Of a DNA stretch of 64,000 nucleotides, positions 52,692 through 62,693 are shown piece by piece. The stretch lies in NCBI RefSeq assembly GCF_023213175.1, contig NZ_CP093312.1, positions 1,736,001-1,800,000 on the forward strand, written 5' to 3'. The notes under the pieces were generated by a model that had not been told where the DNA came from, did not search any database, and saw only the letters and a program-made list of their open reading frames with translations. The first letter of the stretch is position 1; each line of letters starts with the position of its first letter. Source of the stretch: Sulfurovum sp. XGS-02 (lineage in GTDB: Bacteria > Campylobacterota > Campylobacteria > Campylobacterales > Sulfurovaceae). The position numbers and the translations under genes are program-made.

Positions 52692-53483
52692 TTAATGATT
52701 ATCCACTTCTATAACATGTATATGGACATAGTTCTCAATGATACTCTCTACCACTTCGATCTGGATCTCACCTGTCGTATGGATATGCACATGTAAATCT
52801 CCCTCATTGAGATGTCCTTTTTGGGTACCCAGTGTAAGTAAATGTCTGGATATCGCTTCACCTGTATGGATAAGACTTACATTACAGTCCATGATCTTTT
52901 CTATACTCTGACCCACAAGAGGGTAGTGTGTACACCCAAGTACGATCGTATCTACATTATTCTCACGCATAGGGGCAAGCCATGTTTCAAGTAGGCCTTG
53001 TGTCACCTCACTCTCCAGTTCGCCTTTTTCTATCTGTTCGACCAAACCGGGACATGCCTGTTCAAATATGGCAACGCTTTTTTGTGAAGCAAGCGTTTGT
53101 GACAATGTCTTATACTTATCTCCCTGAAGTGTGGCCGGTGTTGCCAGAACCCCTATTTTCCCTGTTTTAGTCTGTTCTATAGCCGGTTTGATACCTGGTT
53201 CTGTACCTATGATGATCAGTGAAGGGTACATTTCACGCAAATGTTTGATCGCAGAAGAGGTGGCAGTATTACATGCTAATATCAATGCATCGATCTGGTG
53301 GGTGTTAATCAGATAGTTGGTAATATTTAGTGAGTATTGTAGTATTTGTTCTGGGGTCTTTTCACCATAAGGGGCATTTTTGGTGTCTGCCACATAAAAG
53401 ATCTGGGCACCTTTGATCACTTGGGTCATAGCCTGAACAACGGTCAAGCCACCCAAACCGGAATCAAAAACACCTATTTTCAT
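52692..53483 (-). CDS. murI: Glutamate racemase
   Basis: A 263-residue racemase that makes D-glutamate for peptidoglycan. The catalytic cysteines are in LACNTATSSAI (near 73) and LGCTHYPLVG (near 183). FDSGLGGLTV at the N terminus and GTEPGIKPAI complete the pattern. It lies 15 bases downstream of rho on the same strand, as in several relatives. Confidence 0.95.
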   Translation of the reverse strand: MKIGVFDSGLGGLTVVQAMTQVIKGAQIFYVADTKNAPYGEKTPEQILQYSLNITNYLINTHQIDALILACNTATSSAIKHLREMYPSLIIIGTEPGIKPAIEQTKTGKIGVLATPATLQGDKYKTLSQTLASQKSVAIFEQACPGLVEQIEKGELESEVTQGLLETWLAPMRENNVDTIVLGCTHYPLVGQSIEKIMDCNVSLIHTGEAISRHLLTLGTQKGHLNEGDLHVHIHTTGEIQIEVVESIIENYVHIHVIEVDNH

Positions 53484-53498
53484 ACTATATGTCCCCTA

Positions 53499-54827
53499 TT
53501 ATGCACCTTCGTTCATCAGAGAAAGGAACTCTTCGTTTGTTTTGGTCTTCATCATTTTAGAGAAGAGGAATTTAAGCCCTTCGACCTCTTCCATGTTCTG
53601 CATTGCATTTCTCAATGCCCATACTTTTTGCTGTGTCTCCGGCGACATCATTAACTCTTCTTTTCTTGTTCCCGACTTGGTTACATCGATCGCAGGGTAG
53701 ATACGTCTTTCAGAAACATGACGGCTGAGAACCACTTCGGAGTTACCTGTACCTTTGAACTCTTCAAAGATCACTTCATCCATACGGCTTCCTGTCTCGA
53801 TAAGCGCTGTTGCAATAATGGTCAGAGAACCACCCTCTTCTATGTTTCTTGCTGCACCAAAGAAACGTTTTGGTTTATGCAGTGCATTGGCATCCACACC
53901 ACCGGAAAGTACTTTACCTGAACTTGGTGTTACAGTATTGTAGGCACGTGCGAGTCTTGTGATAGAGTCAAGCAGAATGATGACATCTTTCCCCATCTCT
54001 ACACGTCTTTTGGCTTTTTCTATCACCATTTCGGCAGTTCTTACATGATTTTGTGCGGGGAGGTCAAATGTCGAAGCATACACTTCACCCTTCACTGAAC
54101 GCTGCATATCTGTAACCTCTTCAGGTCTTTCATCCACAAGAAGTACCATCAGTGAAGCATCGGGATTGTTGTGTGTAATACCATGCGCAAGCTCTTTTAA
54201 AAGTTCCGTTTTACCTGTTCTTGGAGGAGCAACGATCAATGCTCTTTGTCCTTTTCCTATAGGGGTAAAGAGATCCAGTACACGTCCTGTCATTTTCATA
54301 GGGTTATACTCGAGTTTGAGTTGTTCACTGGCATACAATGGTGTAAGGTTTTCAAAAAGAGGTCTCTGTTTTGACTTCTCCGGAGCCAAGTAGTTGATCG
54401 CTTCGATTTTAAGCAGTGCATAATACTTCTCTTGGTCTTTAGGGGAACGTACCTGGCCTGTCACGATATCACCATTTCTCAGTGCAAATCGTTTGATCTG
54501 TGTACCGCTTACGTAGGTATCATTACTCGAGTTGGCAAAGTTTCCATCTATTGAACGTAAAAAACCAAAACCATCATTCATCACTTCAAGAATACCCGTG
54601 TAGAGGATAAACCCTCCCTGGCTCACTTGTGATTTAAGGATTTCGAAAATAAGATCTTTTCTTTGAAATTCATTAGGGTTTTCAACTTTGACTTCTTTTG
54701 CTATCGTTACAAGTTCTGTCAGTGGAAGCTGTTGAAGATTTTCTATTTTATAACCCTCTACCGGTACGTGTGTTCTGTTTTTCCTGCTAGCAGCATTGCC
54801 GTTAGAAGATTTTTTATTATCGCTCAT
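53499..54827 (-). CDS. rho: Transcription termination factor Rho
   Basis: A 442-residue hexameric RNA helicase that ends transcription. A short basic N-terminal stretch precedes the Rho N-domain ([14 protein letters not shown]) and the RNA-binding cold-shock fold ([14 protein letters not shown]). The ATPase has [14 protein letters not shown] (Walker A), [13 protein letters not shown] and [13 protein letters not shown] chose the ATG at 54827 because AGAGGAAA lies just upstream; a frame from 54851 adds eight residues without support. It is followed closely by murI. Confidence 0.95.
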   Translation of the reverse strand: MSDNKKSSNGNAASRKNRTHVPVEGYKIENLQQLPLTELVTIAKEVKVENPNEFQRKDLIFEILKSQVSQGGFILYTGILEVMNDGFGFLRSIDGNFANSSNDTYVSGTQIKRFALRNGDIVTGQVRSPKDQEKYYALLKIEAINYLAPEKSKQRPLFENLTPLYASEQLKLEYNPMKMTGRVLDLFTPIGKGQRALIVAPPRTGKTELLKELAHGITHNNPDASLMVLLVDERPEEVTDMQRSVKGEVYASTFDLPAQNHVRTAEMVIEKAKRRVEMGKDVIILLDSITRLARAYNTVTPSSGKVLSGGVDANALHKPKRFFGAARNIEEGGSLTIIATALIETGSRMDEVIFEEFKGTGNSEVVLSRHVSERRIYPAIDVTKSGTRKEELMMSPETQQKVWALRNAMQNMEEVEGLKFLFSKMMKTKTNEEFLSLMNEGA

Positions 54828-54977
54828 ATTTCCTCTTGTTTGAATATGCATTATGGAGATTGTACGTTAGCCATACGATATGCTACGTGTAGTAACCGCA
54901 TTATAATCCTTTTTGGCTGAAATTATGATTAAAGTGCGTGCCTCATGGGCAGGCTTCATAGACTGCAGGGACTCTAT

Positions 54978-54996
54978 GTCAGATTTAGTATCTGAC
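54978..54996. other. Hairpin in the gap between rho and the 129-residue membrane gene
   Basis: GTCAGAT (54978-54984) pairs with ATCTGAC (54990-54996). It lies 22 bases after the stop of the minus-strand membrane protein gene. There is no T-run. It could be a weak end of that transcript. Confidence 0.3.
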
Positions 54997-55018
54997 TCTC
55001 TAACTGGTCACATCTATT

Positions 55019-55408
55019 TTATGTTAGGGCATAATATAGTAACGGGGGGTATAAGAATGCTCCCATCAAAAAAAACATTGAAGGTATTTTCCACTCCAAC
55101 ATTTGTGCTATCTCAGGTGATACTTTACGCTCGATAAAGACTTTTTTAATGAGTTCTATTTTATAAAATAGATCAAAGATTTTAATGGCCAGAAGAAAGA
55201 TCATAGTGACATTCAATATACCTGTAAGGACGACGACAAAAAGTATAAAGTAAAATCCTGGTTGGATGAGAAAAAACCAAAAAATGCTTTTCCGATAATA
55301 GGCATAGAGTTTTGCCAAAACACCCAAAAGCGTCTGGGCACGCTGAATATATGCTTCAAAAAGTTCTGCAAAAAGAAGGATCATCGTAAATAAAAGTGCA
55401 TTTTCCAT
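55019..55408 (-). CDS. Small membrane protein of unknown function
   Basis: A 129-residue protein with three to four hydrophobic helices (about 3-20, 43-80 and 108-126) and a charged loop (ELIKKVFIERKVSPEIAQMLEW). I do not recognise the family. It is divergent from ccoI, whose start lies about 90 bases away. A link to cytochrome oxidase assembly would rest on position alone. Confidence 0.6.
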   Translation of the reverse strand: MENALLFTMILLFAELFEAYIQRAQTLLGVLAKLYAYYRKSIFWFFLIQPGFYFILFVVVLTGILNVTMIFLLAIKIFDLFYKIELIKKVFIERKVSPEIAQMLEWKIPSMFFLMGAFLYPPLLYYALT

Positions 55409-55496
55409 AGAAGATTTTACCCTTATTTAGATAAAATATATACTTCTCGTAATGTGGACAAAGAACTGCATATTACCATCAATCAAGGAAGTATCA

Positions 55497-57914
55497 TTGG
55501 CAGACATAGCATGCACCCACTGTAATCTCACGTTTCCTGAAGAGGTGATGATCGCTGAACAGCAAAATGAAAATCAACTTTTTTTCTGTTGTAAAGGCTG
55601 CCAGGGTGTCTACCATCTCTTAAATGCTGAAGGGCTCGATACCTTTTATGACAAGTTAGGCGATACCAAACTTCAACCTGCCATACAAAGCAACGAAGAT
55701 CTGGAAAAGTTTGACTTGGAAGGATTTAGAAACAAGTACATCACAACCCATGAGGATGGGCTGTGTGAAATCAACCTCATTATCGAAGGTATCCACTGTT
55801 CTGCGTGTGTATGGCTCAACGAAAAGGTACTCCATAAAACCGATGGGGTCATAGAGACAAGCATCAACTATACCAATAACAAAGCCAAGGTTATCTGGGA
55901 CCCTGAGGTCATCCAGCTCTCTAAGATCATAGAAACGATACGTTCTATCGGTTATAATGCCTACCCTTATGACCCGAAGCTTCAAGAGGAACGTGCTATA
56001 AGTACACGAAAAACCTATTATACTCGTATTTTAGTGGCAGTATTTGGTGCGATGAACATTATGTGGCTGGCTGTTGCACACTATGCCGGATACTTTGGCG
56101 GTATCCAGCAATCGTTTAAAGACATTCTTAATGTAGCTGAATTCCTGTTGGCCACACCTGTACTCTTTTACTCCGGATGGATCTTTTTCAGAGGTGCCTA
56201 CTATGGCTATAAGAATAATATCGTCAATATGGACACCCTGGTCGCTTCAGGTGCACTCTCTGCCTACATCTACTCCATCTACGCCATGATCACTCAAAGC
56301 GGGGAGGTCTATTTTGACTCAGTGGTGATGATCATCACCTTTGTACTGGTAGGGAAATACCTTGAAGTACTGAGTAAAAAGCATGCCGTTGATACCTTGG
56401 ACACGCTTATGGGAAGTACACCCACCGAAGTGACTACGCTGAAAGATGGGGTAAAATCCTTGGTGAGTATTGAAAACATCATCGTGGGAGACATTATAGA
56501 ACTGAAGCCCGGAGAAAAAGTGGTCATAGATGGTGAAGTCACCTGGGGACAAGGCTCTTTTGATGAGAGTTCTCTCACAGGTGAAAGTGAACCGATCTAT
56601 AAAAAGAAAGATGACACGATCTTGAGTGGTTCCGTGTGTTTAGACTCGGTTGTACACTACAGTGCGACCAAAGATGCTTCGAACTCTATGTTGACCTCAA
56701 TCGTCAATCTTCTTGAGGATTCCATCACGAAAAAACCCCGTATTGAACAGCTTGCCAACTCTGTGTCCGGATACTTTTCAACGATCATTCTCATCATTGC
56801 CCTGCTTACTTTTGCTGGGTGGTACTTTTGGGTAGAGAGCTTTGAACAGGCACTTATCGTAGGTATATCTGTGATCGTGATCGCCTGCCCATGCGCGTTG
56901 GGGCTGGCTACACCTATGGCGACTCTTGTGGGTATCAGTGTGGCAGCAAAACGAGGTATACTTTTTAAAGAAGCCTCTTTTTTAGAAACGATGGCTAAAA
57001 GTGATATACTTGCCTTGGACAAAACCGGTACGATCACCGAAGGCAAACCCTCTGTTGTAAAGTCTGACTATCTTGAAGCATTTGATCCCTCTTTGCTCTA
57101 TGCACTTGTCAGTACCTCCAACCATCCCATCTCTAAAGGGATCAAAGCCTACCTTGAAGAAAAGCATGAAACATTTGCACCACTCACACTTGAAGAGATC
57201 ACAACTGTCGAAGCCAAAGGGATCAAGGCCAGATACAAAGGACAATCACTGCTTGGAGGCAATGCAGAACTAATGCAGGCTTCAAAGCCCGATGTGAATA
57301 CAGATTCGCAAAATGCCCTCTTCTTCTTTATGATAGACGGCAGGCTTATTGCACGCTTTGAACTGAGCGATACCATCAGAGAAGGTGCGGCCAAGGTTAT
57401 CAAGAAAATTCAAGATCTGGGGGTCAGAGTGGTCATGCTTACAGGGGATCATGAGCAAAGTGCCCAGAAGGTGGCAAAAGAGGTAGGGATAGCAGAGGTC
57501 CATGCAAAACTTCTTCCTCAGGACAAAGCTGCCCTGATAGATAGATTTCATCAAGAGGGACATGTTGTTGTAATGGCCGGAGACGGAATTAATGATGCCA
57601 TAGCCCTTGCCTCTTCAGACATCTCAATCGCGATGGGAAATGGTGCAGATGTGGCTATCTCTGTCAGTGACATAGTGCTTTTAGATGAAAAACCTGAAAG
57701 TATTTACGAATCATATAGACTCTCACAAAGAACCTTTGGCGCGGTCAAAGAAAATCTTGGTTTCTCTTTGTTGTATAATGTTGTGGCTGTTCCGCTAGCT
57801 GTCATGGGATTTGTCAATCCGCTTGTCGCAGCACTCTCCATGAGTTTAAGCTCACTGGTTGTAGTCGGTAACTCTATGCGTATCAAACGTTTAAAATTCA
57901 AGGAAAAGAAATGA
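55497..57914 (+). CDS. ccoI: Copper-transporting P-type ATPase CcoI (FixI)
   Basis: A roughly 805-residue P1B ATPase that supplies copper for cbb3 oxidase assembly. The N-terminal cysteine cluster (CTHC, then CCKGCQG) marks the CcoI/FixI type. A metal-binding domain follows (GIHCSACVW), eight helices with the CPC motif (IACPCALGLATP), DKTGTITEG and GDGINDAIAL. I prefer a TTG start at 55497 because AAGGAAG lies six bases before it and homology begins just after. An in-frame ATG at 55452 has no ribosome site but lies at a predicted RNA start (TATACT, 55439-55444), so it cannot be excluded. Confidence 0.93.
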   Translation: MADIACTHCNLTFPEEVMIAEQQNENQLFFCCKGCQGVYHLLNAEGLDTFYDKLGDTKLQPAIQSNEDLEKFDLEGFRNKYITTHEDGLCEINLIIEGIHCSACVWLNEKVLHKTDGVIETSINYTNNKAKVIWDPEVIQLSKIIETIRSIGYNAYPYDPKLQEERAISTRKTYYTRILVAVFGAMNIMWLAVAHYAGYFGGIQQSFKDILNVAEFLLATPVLFYSGWIFFRGAYYGYKNNIVNMDTLVASGALSAYIYSIYAMITQSGEVYFDSVVMIITFVLVGKYLEVLSKKHAVDTLDTLMGSTPTEVTTLKDGVKSLVSIENIIVGDIIELKPGEKVVIDGEVTWGQGSFDESSLTGESEPIYKKKDDTILSGSVCLDSVVHYSATKDASNSMLTSIVNLLEDSITKKPRIEQLANSVSGYFSTIILIIALLTFAGWYFWVESFEQALIVGISVIVIACPCALGLATPMATLVGISVAAKRGILFKEASFLETMAKSDILALDKTGTITEGKPSVVKSDYLEAFDPSLLYALVSTSNHPISKGIKAYLEEKHETFAPLTLEEITTVEAKGIKARYKGQSLLGGNAELMQASKPDVNTDSQNALFFFMIDGRLIARFELSDTIREGAAKVIKKIQDLGVRVVMLTGDHEQSAQKVAKEVGIAEVHAKLLPQDKAALIDRFHQEGHVVVMAGDGINDAIALASSDISIAMGNGADVAISVSDIVLLDEKPESIYESYRLSQRTFGAVKENLGFSLLYNVVAVPLAVMGFVNPLVAALSMSLSSLVVVGNSMRIKRLKFKEKK

Positions 57915-57982
57915 GCCAAGGGCGAATCTTTAGTGAGATGAATTGCATAGAAGCTTTGCTTTTATACAAGAAGAAAGGATAG
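57911..57982 (+). CDS. Possible 23-residue small ORF between ccoI and ccoS
   Basis: An ATG overlaps the ccoI stop (ATGA) with AGGAAAAG before it, and the frame runs 23 codons (MSQGRIFSEMN...LYKKKG) to a TAG three bases before the ccoS ATG. It might be a coupled leader peptide that passes ribosomes from ccoI to ccoS. The peptide has no recognisable feature, and chance is a fair alternative. Confidence 0.25.
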   Translation: MSQGRIFSEMNCIEALLLYKKKG

Positions 57983-57985
57983 ATA

Positions 57986-58237
57986 ATGTCAGAAAATATA
58001 GTCATTCTTATGATAGGTATCTCTACACTTTTAGGTGCCATAGGCTTACTGGCTTTGATCTGGGCGGTAAGAACAGGACAATTTGACGATCACAGCAAAT
58101 TTATTGATGCGGTCCGTCACGACAATGAGGAGGACCTCAAGGATGCTGCTATGATGGAAGAGAAGAAAAAAGCCTATAAAGAGAAGATCAAACAGGAAAA
58201 ACGAAAAAAAGAAAAAAATTATCGACCGGTAGATTAG
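57986..58237 (+). CDS. ccoS: cbb3 oxidase maturation protein CcoS
   Basis: An 83-residue protein. One helix (about 6-28, IGISTLLGAIGLLALIWAV) is followed by TGQFDDHSKF, the usual CcoS pattern, then a long lysine- and glutamate-rich tail (KKAYKEKIKQEKRKK) longer than in many homologues. CcoS is needed to insert copper and heme into the CcoN subunit. It follows ccoI, the standard pairing; the oxidase genes themselves are not in the window. Confidence 0.85.
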   Translation: MSENIVILMIGISTLLGAIGLLALIWAVRTGQFDDHSKFIDAVRHDNEEDLKDAAMMEEKKKAYKEKIKQEKRKKEKNYRPVD

Positions 58238-58291
58238 TATCTGTCAAGAAAGTTATGATACTATTATATGCATAAATATCAAAGGTTTGCC

Positions 58292-58855
58292 ATGTACGTA
58301 AAAAAACTCTGTATCACTTCACTTTTAGCCCTTGGGCTACTCCACGCCCAAAGCAATATAGGGCTCAATATCAATAATGAAGATCTGGAAGTAAGTGCTT
58401 CTATCGATCTGAATGCTTTAACCTACTATTCGGACAGCACCTCATATACACTGGATGCTTCTTACCTTCATACGGATGGTGACAACCTGGCGACACTGGG
58501 TGTCAGTGCGGAAAGTTCTTTCCAGGGGGTCGAAGGGCTTGCACTCGGATTAGGCCTGAAATCTGTGTTTGCCGATGACTTTATCGCTATTCCTTTCTTT
58601 GCAAAAGCAAAATATACACTTCCATTCAACTACAGTGTCCCTACCACTTCAGTGGCAACTAGTGTGGCTTATGCGCCTTCTATACTTACATTGAGTGACG
58701 GTGAAAGCTATACGGAGTTTCGAGTAGAGGCAGATATGGAGGTCATTACGAATGTGCATCTGTTCGCAGGCTATCGTAATATAGATACAGAGTATGATAC
58801 CTACGATCAAACGTTCAATAACAGCTTTTATGGTGGGATGAAACTTAGTTTTTAG
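58292..58855 (+). CDS. YfaZ-like outer membrane protein
   Basis: A roughly 187-residue protein with a signal peptide (LCITSLLALGLLHA) and a repeated beta-strand pattern ending in SFYGGMKLSF, as expected for a small outer membrane barrel. The layout resembles YfaZ-type proteins, whose function is unknown. I prefer the ATG at 58292 (AAAGG nearby); an in-frame ATG at 58268 adds eight residues. It lies 54 bases after ccoS and 49 bases before the sugar mutase. Confidence 0.65.
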   Translation: MYVKKLCITSLLALGLLHAQSNIGLNINNEDLEVSASIDLNALTYYSDSTSYTLDASYLHTDGDNLATLGVSAESSFQGVEGLALGLGLKSVFADDFIAIPFFAKAKYTLPFNYSVPTTSVATSVAYAPSILTLSDGESYTEFRVEADMEVITNVHLFAGYRNIDTEYDTYDQTFNNSFYGGMKLSF

Positions 58856-58904
58856 TGCTATACTTTCATGCACAGGCCAAACCGGATACCAGGGGAAAAA
58901 CAGA

Positions 58905-60287
58905 ATGACAGATACGATAGAAAAAAGCATATTCAGAGAGTATGATATCCGTGGGATCTTCGAAAAAGAGCTGAATGAAACATCTGTCAAACTGATCGGC
59001 TATTACCTCGGCCAAAAAATCGGTGGAGACAAAGTCGTTGCTATAGGGTATGATGCCCGTTCCCACTCTCCCATTCTGAGAGATTATCTGACTTCCGGAC
59101 TCAATGCTGCCGGATGTAAAGTATTGGATATGGGAATGGTCGCTACTCCTGTCAACTACTATAGCAACTACATCGATTTTGACGGTATCACTACCGATGC
59201 TTCCGTTATGATCACCGGTTCACACAATCCCAGTGAATATAACGGTTTTAAGATCACTGTCGACCAAACACCTTTTTTCGGAGAAGCCATTTATGCCTTA
59301 AGGGATGAGATCCTGGCCCATCAAGAACTCATCATAGAAGACCATACTGAAAAAACAGAAATAGATGTCATTACCCCTTACGTCAACTTTATGGTCAAAG
59401 AGTTTTCCCATCTGAAAAACTTTCCTCAAAAAATTGTCATAGATGCGGGTAATGGCGTTGCAGACACCGTCATTACCGATATTTTTGATGCTTTGAACTT
59501 TCACTACACAGGCCTCTACCTTGAACCGGATGGAACCTTCCCAAACCACCATCCCGATCCCTCTGTAGAAAAGAACCTTACAGATATCAAAGCTGCTCTA
59601 GAAAAAGAGGGAGATATCGCTTTTGCCTATGATGGAGATGCTGACCGTATCGCTGTGCTCACACATAAGTACAACATCAAAGGGGACCAAATGGCCCTGC
59701 TCTATGCGATGAAGATGCAGAACCCTACGGTCATAGGAGAGGTCAAATGCTCTCAGGTCATGTACGATGAGCTTGAACGCCGCGGTGCAAAAGCCATCAT
59801 GTATAAAACAGGTCACTCCAACTTAAAGGTAAAGATGAAAGAGACCAATGCAGATCTTGCCTGTGAAGTCAGTGGACATATCTTCTTTAAGAACCGCTAT
59901 TTCGGGTATGATGATGCTATCTATGCGACCCTTAGAATGCTGGAGCTCATTTATGACGGTATTGATCTGGATAAAGAGATCGATGCACTTCCTACTGTCT
60001 TTTCCACAGAAGAGATAAAAGTGGAGACCACAGAAAAAGAGAAGTTTGCGATCATAGACAAAGTCAAAGAGCTTCTTGCCAATCCACCTGAAGATTTTCC
60101 CAAAATTCTCAGCATCATCGATGTAGACGGTGTACGCATCAACTTTGAAAAGGGTTGGGGACTGGTGAGAGCGAGTAACACCACACCTGTACTTGTCACA
60201 CGCTTCGAGTCCACGGATGAAGCACTGGCAGAAGAGTATGAAACCAAAGTCAATGCCCTGATCAAACAAGCAAAGAGCCTATTGTGA
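58905..60287 (+). CDS. Phosphomannomutase/phosphoglucomutase
   Basis: A 460-residue alpha-D-phosphohexomutase. The phosphoserine loop is MITGSHNPSEYNGFK (near residue 105), the magnesium site is AYDGDADRIAVL (near 243), the sugar loop is CEVSGHIFFKNR (near 325), and the phosphate-binding end is RASNTTPVLVTRFE. This is the AlgC/ManB type that moves phosphate between C6 and C1 of mannose or glucose. Mannose or glucose preference cannot be told. It overlaps pgi by four bases (GTGATC region) and starts the sugar-nucleotide operon. Confidence 0.93.
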   Translation: MTDTIEKSIFREYDIRGIFEKELNETSVKLIGYYLGQKIGGDKVVAIGYDARSHSPILRDYLTSGLNAAGCKVLDMGMVATPVNYYSNYIDFDGITTDASVMITGSHNPSEYNGFKITVDQTPFFGEAIYALRDEILAHQELIIEDHTEKTEIDVITPYVNFMVKEFSHLKNFPQKIVIDAGNGVADTVITDIFDALNFHYTGLYLEPDGTFPNHHPDPSVEKNLTDIKAALEKEGDIAFAYDGDADRIAVLTHKYNIKGDQMALLYAMKMQNPTVIGEVKCSQVMYDELERRGAKAIMYKTGHSNLKVKMKETNADLACEVSGHIFFKNRYFGYDDAIYATLRMLELIYDGIDLDKEIDALPTVFSTEEIKVETTEKEKFAIIDKVKELLANPPEDFPKILSIIDVDGVRINFEKGWGLVRASNTTPVLVTRFESTDEALAEEYETKVNALIKQAKSLL

Positions 60288-61507
60288 TCAACAAACTCTC
60301 TTTTACGTACCAAGATGAGAAAACCCAGAAGAAGGCGTTTAAGGCGATTGAAAAAGAGCAGCAGAATATTGGCTATTATGCACTCCCAGATCAAGATATA
60401 ACGCCTATAGTAAAATACTGTGACTCGGTTCCTGATACGGTTGATACGATCGCGGTCATTGGGATCGGTGGGAGTTCTTTAGGTGCCAAAGCCGTGTATG
60501 AATTTCTGAAACCTCTCAATGGGCTTACACGAAAACTTTATTTTTTTGAGAGTACTGACCCTATCAATATCACTACTCTGCTTTCAAAGATAGACCTTGC
60601 AAAAACCCATTTTCTTGTGATCTCCAAATCAGGGACAACGGTAGAGACCTTCTCTATCTATAAGTACATCTATTCGCTTCAAAGTGATCCTTCGGCCTAT
60701 ACGTTTATCACGGATCCCGACTCACCGCTTGAAAAGTATGCCGAAGAGATCGACGCTACTGTCCTTCATCTCCCTCATAACGTAGGAGGAAGGTTCTCTG
60801 TACTCTCAACCGTAGGGCTTGTTCCTCTGGCCTTATGCGGTATAGAGATACAAGCCCTGCTCAATGGTGCAAAGGAGGTCAAAGAGAGCTTCTTTCATGA
60901 TGGATACCTTAAAGATACACTGTTGAAAAAAGCCGCCTTTTATGCAAAAAATCATACCCAATACAATATCAACTGCATTTTCGCCTATTCTGAAACACTC
61001 AAATATTTTTGTGAGTGGTATGTACAACTCTGGGGGGAGAGCTTGGGGAAACACCAGCGCCACAGTGCATTTCATGTAGGTCTTACGCCTATCGGTCTTA
61101 TCGGTCCGGAAGACCAGCATTCATTTCTGCAGCTTATCATGGAAGGGACCAGGGACAAATCGGTCACATTCATCAAGATCGAAGATTTTCATGACAATAT
61201 CACTATCCCGGATATCACACTTCCCCACCTGGAAAGTCTCGATACACTCAATAATCTGCCTTTTTCCACACTCATCAATATGCAGTGCGATTCAGTCATG
61301 GAGTCACTGGAAGCACAGGATGACATTCCTATTGATACTATTATACTTCCAGAAGTGAATGAGCATACCATAGGTTCACTTCTCTACTACTATGAACTGC
61401 TTACTTCACTTGTAGGAGAGCTTATCGATGTCAATACCTATGACCAGCCCGGAGTGGAAGCAGGAAAGATCATTTTAAAAAAGAAACTAAATCAAAAGGA
61501 AAGATAA
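60284..61507 (+). CDS. pgi: Glucose-6-phosphate isomerase, short form
   Basis: A 407-residue Pgi interconverting glucose-6-phosphate and fructose-6-phosphate. Its start codon is GTG, overlapping the mutase stop (GTGATC). [24 protein letters not shown] and [14 protein letters not shown] are conserved, with [13 protein letters not shown] near 285. It is about 140 residues shorter than E. coli Pgi, as in other epsilonproteobacteria. It links central carbon flow to the mutase upstream and to UDP-sugar enzymes downstream. Confidence 0.93.
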   Translation: MINKLSFTYQDEKTQKKAFKAIEKEQQNIGYYALPDQDITPIVKYCDSVPDTVDTIAVIGIGGSSLGAKAVYEFLKPLNGLTRKLYFFESTDPINITTLLSKIDLAKTHFLVISKSGTTVETFSIYKYIYSLQSDPSAYTFITDPDSPLEKYAEEIDATVLHLPHNVGGRFSVLSTVGLVPLALCGIEIQALLNGAKEVKESFFHDGYLKDTLLKKAAFYAKNHTQYNINCIFAYSETLKYFCEWYVQLWGESLGKHQRHSAFHVGLTPIGLIGPEDQHSFLQLIMEGTRDKSVTFIKIEDFHDNITIPDITLPHLESLDTLNNLPFSTLINMQCDSVMESLEAQDDIPIDTIILPEVNEHTIGSLLYYYELLTSLVGELIDVNTYDQPGVEAGKIILKKKLNQKER

Positions 61508-61511
61508 AATC

Positions 61512-62684
61512 ATGAGTTACAAGATAGCCATTGCAGGTACAGGGTACGTTGGACTTTCAAACGGGATCCTATTGGCACAGCACAATGAAGTCATTGCACT
61601 GGATGTCATTCCTGAAAAAGTGGAGATGCTCAACAAAAAGATCTCTCCTATTGAAGATGCAGAAATAGAAGACTATCTTAAAAACAAACCTCTGAACTTT
61701 AAAGCGACACTGGATAAGCATGAAGCCTATGAGAACGCGGACTTTGTCATCATTGCTACCCCTACGGATTACGATCCGGAAACCAATTATTTCAATACCG
61801 ACCTGGTAGAGTCAGTGATCAAAGATGTGATTGAGATCAATCCAGATGCAGTGATGGTGATCAAATCTACCATTCCCGTAGGCTATACAAAAAGCATCCG
61901 GGAAAAACTCAACTGTAACAATATCATTTTCTCTCCAGAGTTCCTCAGAGAAGGCAAAGCCCTGCATGATAACCTCTACCCTTCCCGTATCATTGTAGGA
62001 GAACAGAGTGAACGTGCAAAAACCTTTGCAAACCTTCTGGCACAAGGTGCCATCAAAAAAGGGATTGATATCCTCTTCACAGGTTCTACGGAAGCAGAAG
62101 CGGTAAAGCTCTTTTCAAATACTTTCCTAGCAATGAGAGTGGCCTACTTCAATGAACTCGACTCCTATGCAGAGACACACCATTTAGATACCAGACAGAT
62201 CATCGAAGGTGTAGGACTTGATCCTAGAATAGGTATGCACTACAATAATCCTTCATTTGGATATGGCGGATACTGCCTGCCTAAAGATACCAAACAGTTA
62301 CGCGCGAACTACAAAGATGTACCTAGCAGCCTTATTGGTGCTATTGTAGAGGCGAACACTACAAGAAAAGATTTTATTGCTGATTCAATCATTAAAAAGA
62401 ACCCTTCTACTGTCGGTATCTACCGTTTGACCATGAAAAGCGGATCAGACAACTTTAGATCCTCATCGATCCAAGGTATCATGAAACGTATCAAAGCCAA
62501 AGGGATCAATGTCGTGGTCTATGAACCCGTATTGGATGAAGAGGAGTTCTTTCACTCCAAAGTCATAAAAGATCTGCAGGAGTTCAAAGATATTTCAGAT
62601 GTGATCGTAGCAAACAGGCTCTCAAATGATCTCAAAGATGTCGAAGCGAAAGTCTATACCAGAGATCTCTTTGGCAGCGACTAA
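61512..62684 (+). CDS. UDP-glucose 6-dehydrogenase-type nucleotide-sugar dehydrogenase
   Basis: A 390-residue enzyme that oxidises a UDP-hexose at C6 using NAD twice. [17 protein letters not shown] binds [23 protein letters not shown] and the catalytic Cys in [13 protein letters not shown] (near 257) follow. Size and motifs are like the short Ugd forms (E. coli Ugd, 388 residues). The product, UDP-glucuronate, is the substrate expected for the epimerase nine bases downstream, so the two form a pair. Confidence 0.92.
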   Translation: MSYKIAIAGTGYVGLSNGILLAQHNEVIALDVIPEKVEMLNKKISPIEDAEIEDYLKNKPLNFKATLDKHEAYENADFVIIATPTDYDPETNYFNTDLVESVIKDVIEINPDAVMVIKSTIPVGYTKSIREKLNCNNIIFSPEFLREGKALHDNLYPSRIIVGEQSERAKTFANLLAQGAIKKGIDILFTGSTEAEAVKLFSNTFLAMRVAYFNELDSYAETHHLDTRQIIEGVGLDPRIGMHYNNPSFGYGGYCLPKDTKQLRANYKDVPSSLIGAIVEANTTRKDFIADSIIKKNPSTVGIYRLTMKSGSDNFRSSSIQGIMKRIKAKGINVVVYEPVLDEEEFFHSKVIKDLQEFKDISDVIVANRLSNDLKDVEAKVYTRDLFGSD

Positions 62685-62693
62685 AGGTAGAAG

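Noticed and set aside
52631-52714. 28-codon plus-strand ORF upstream of murI's end
   Set aside because: It has no ribosome site and runs into murI on the opposite strand; probably chance.
54852-55018. Possible tRNA or small gene between rho and the membrane protein
   Set aside because: No cloverleaf, no TTCGA loop and no CCA end. The 74-residue plus-strand frame starting at 54913 has no ribosome site and overlaps the neighbouring gene.
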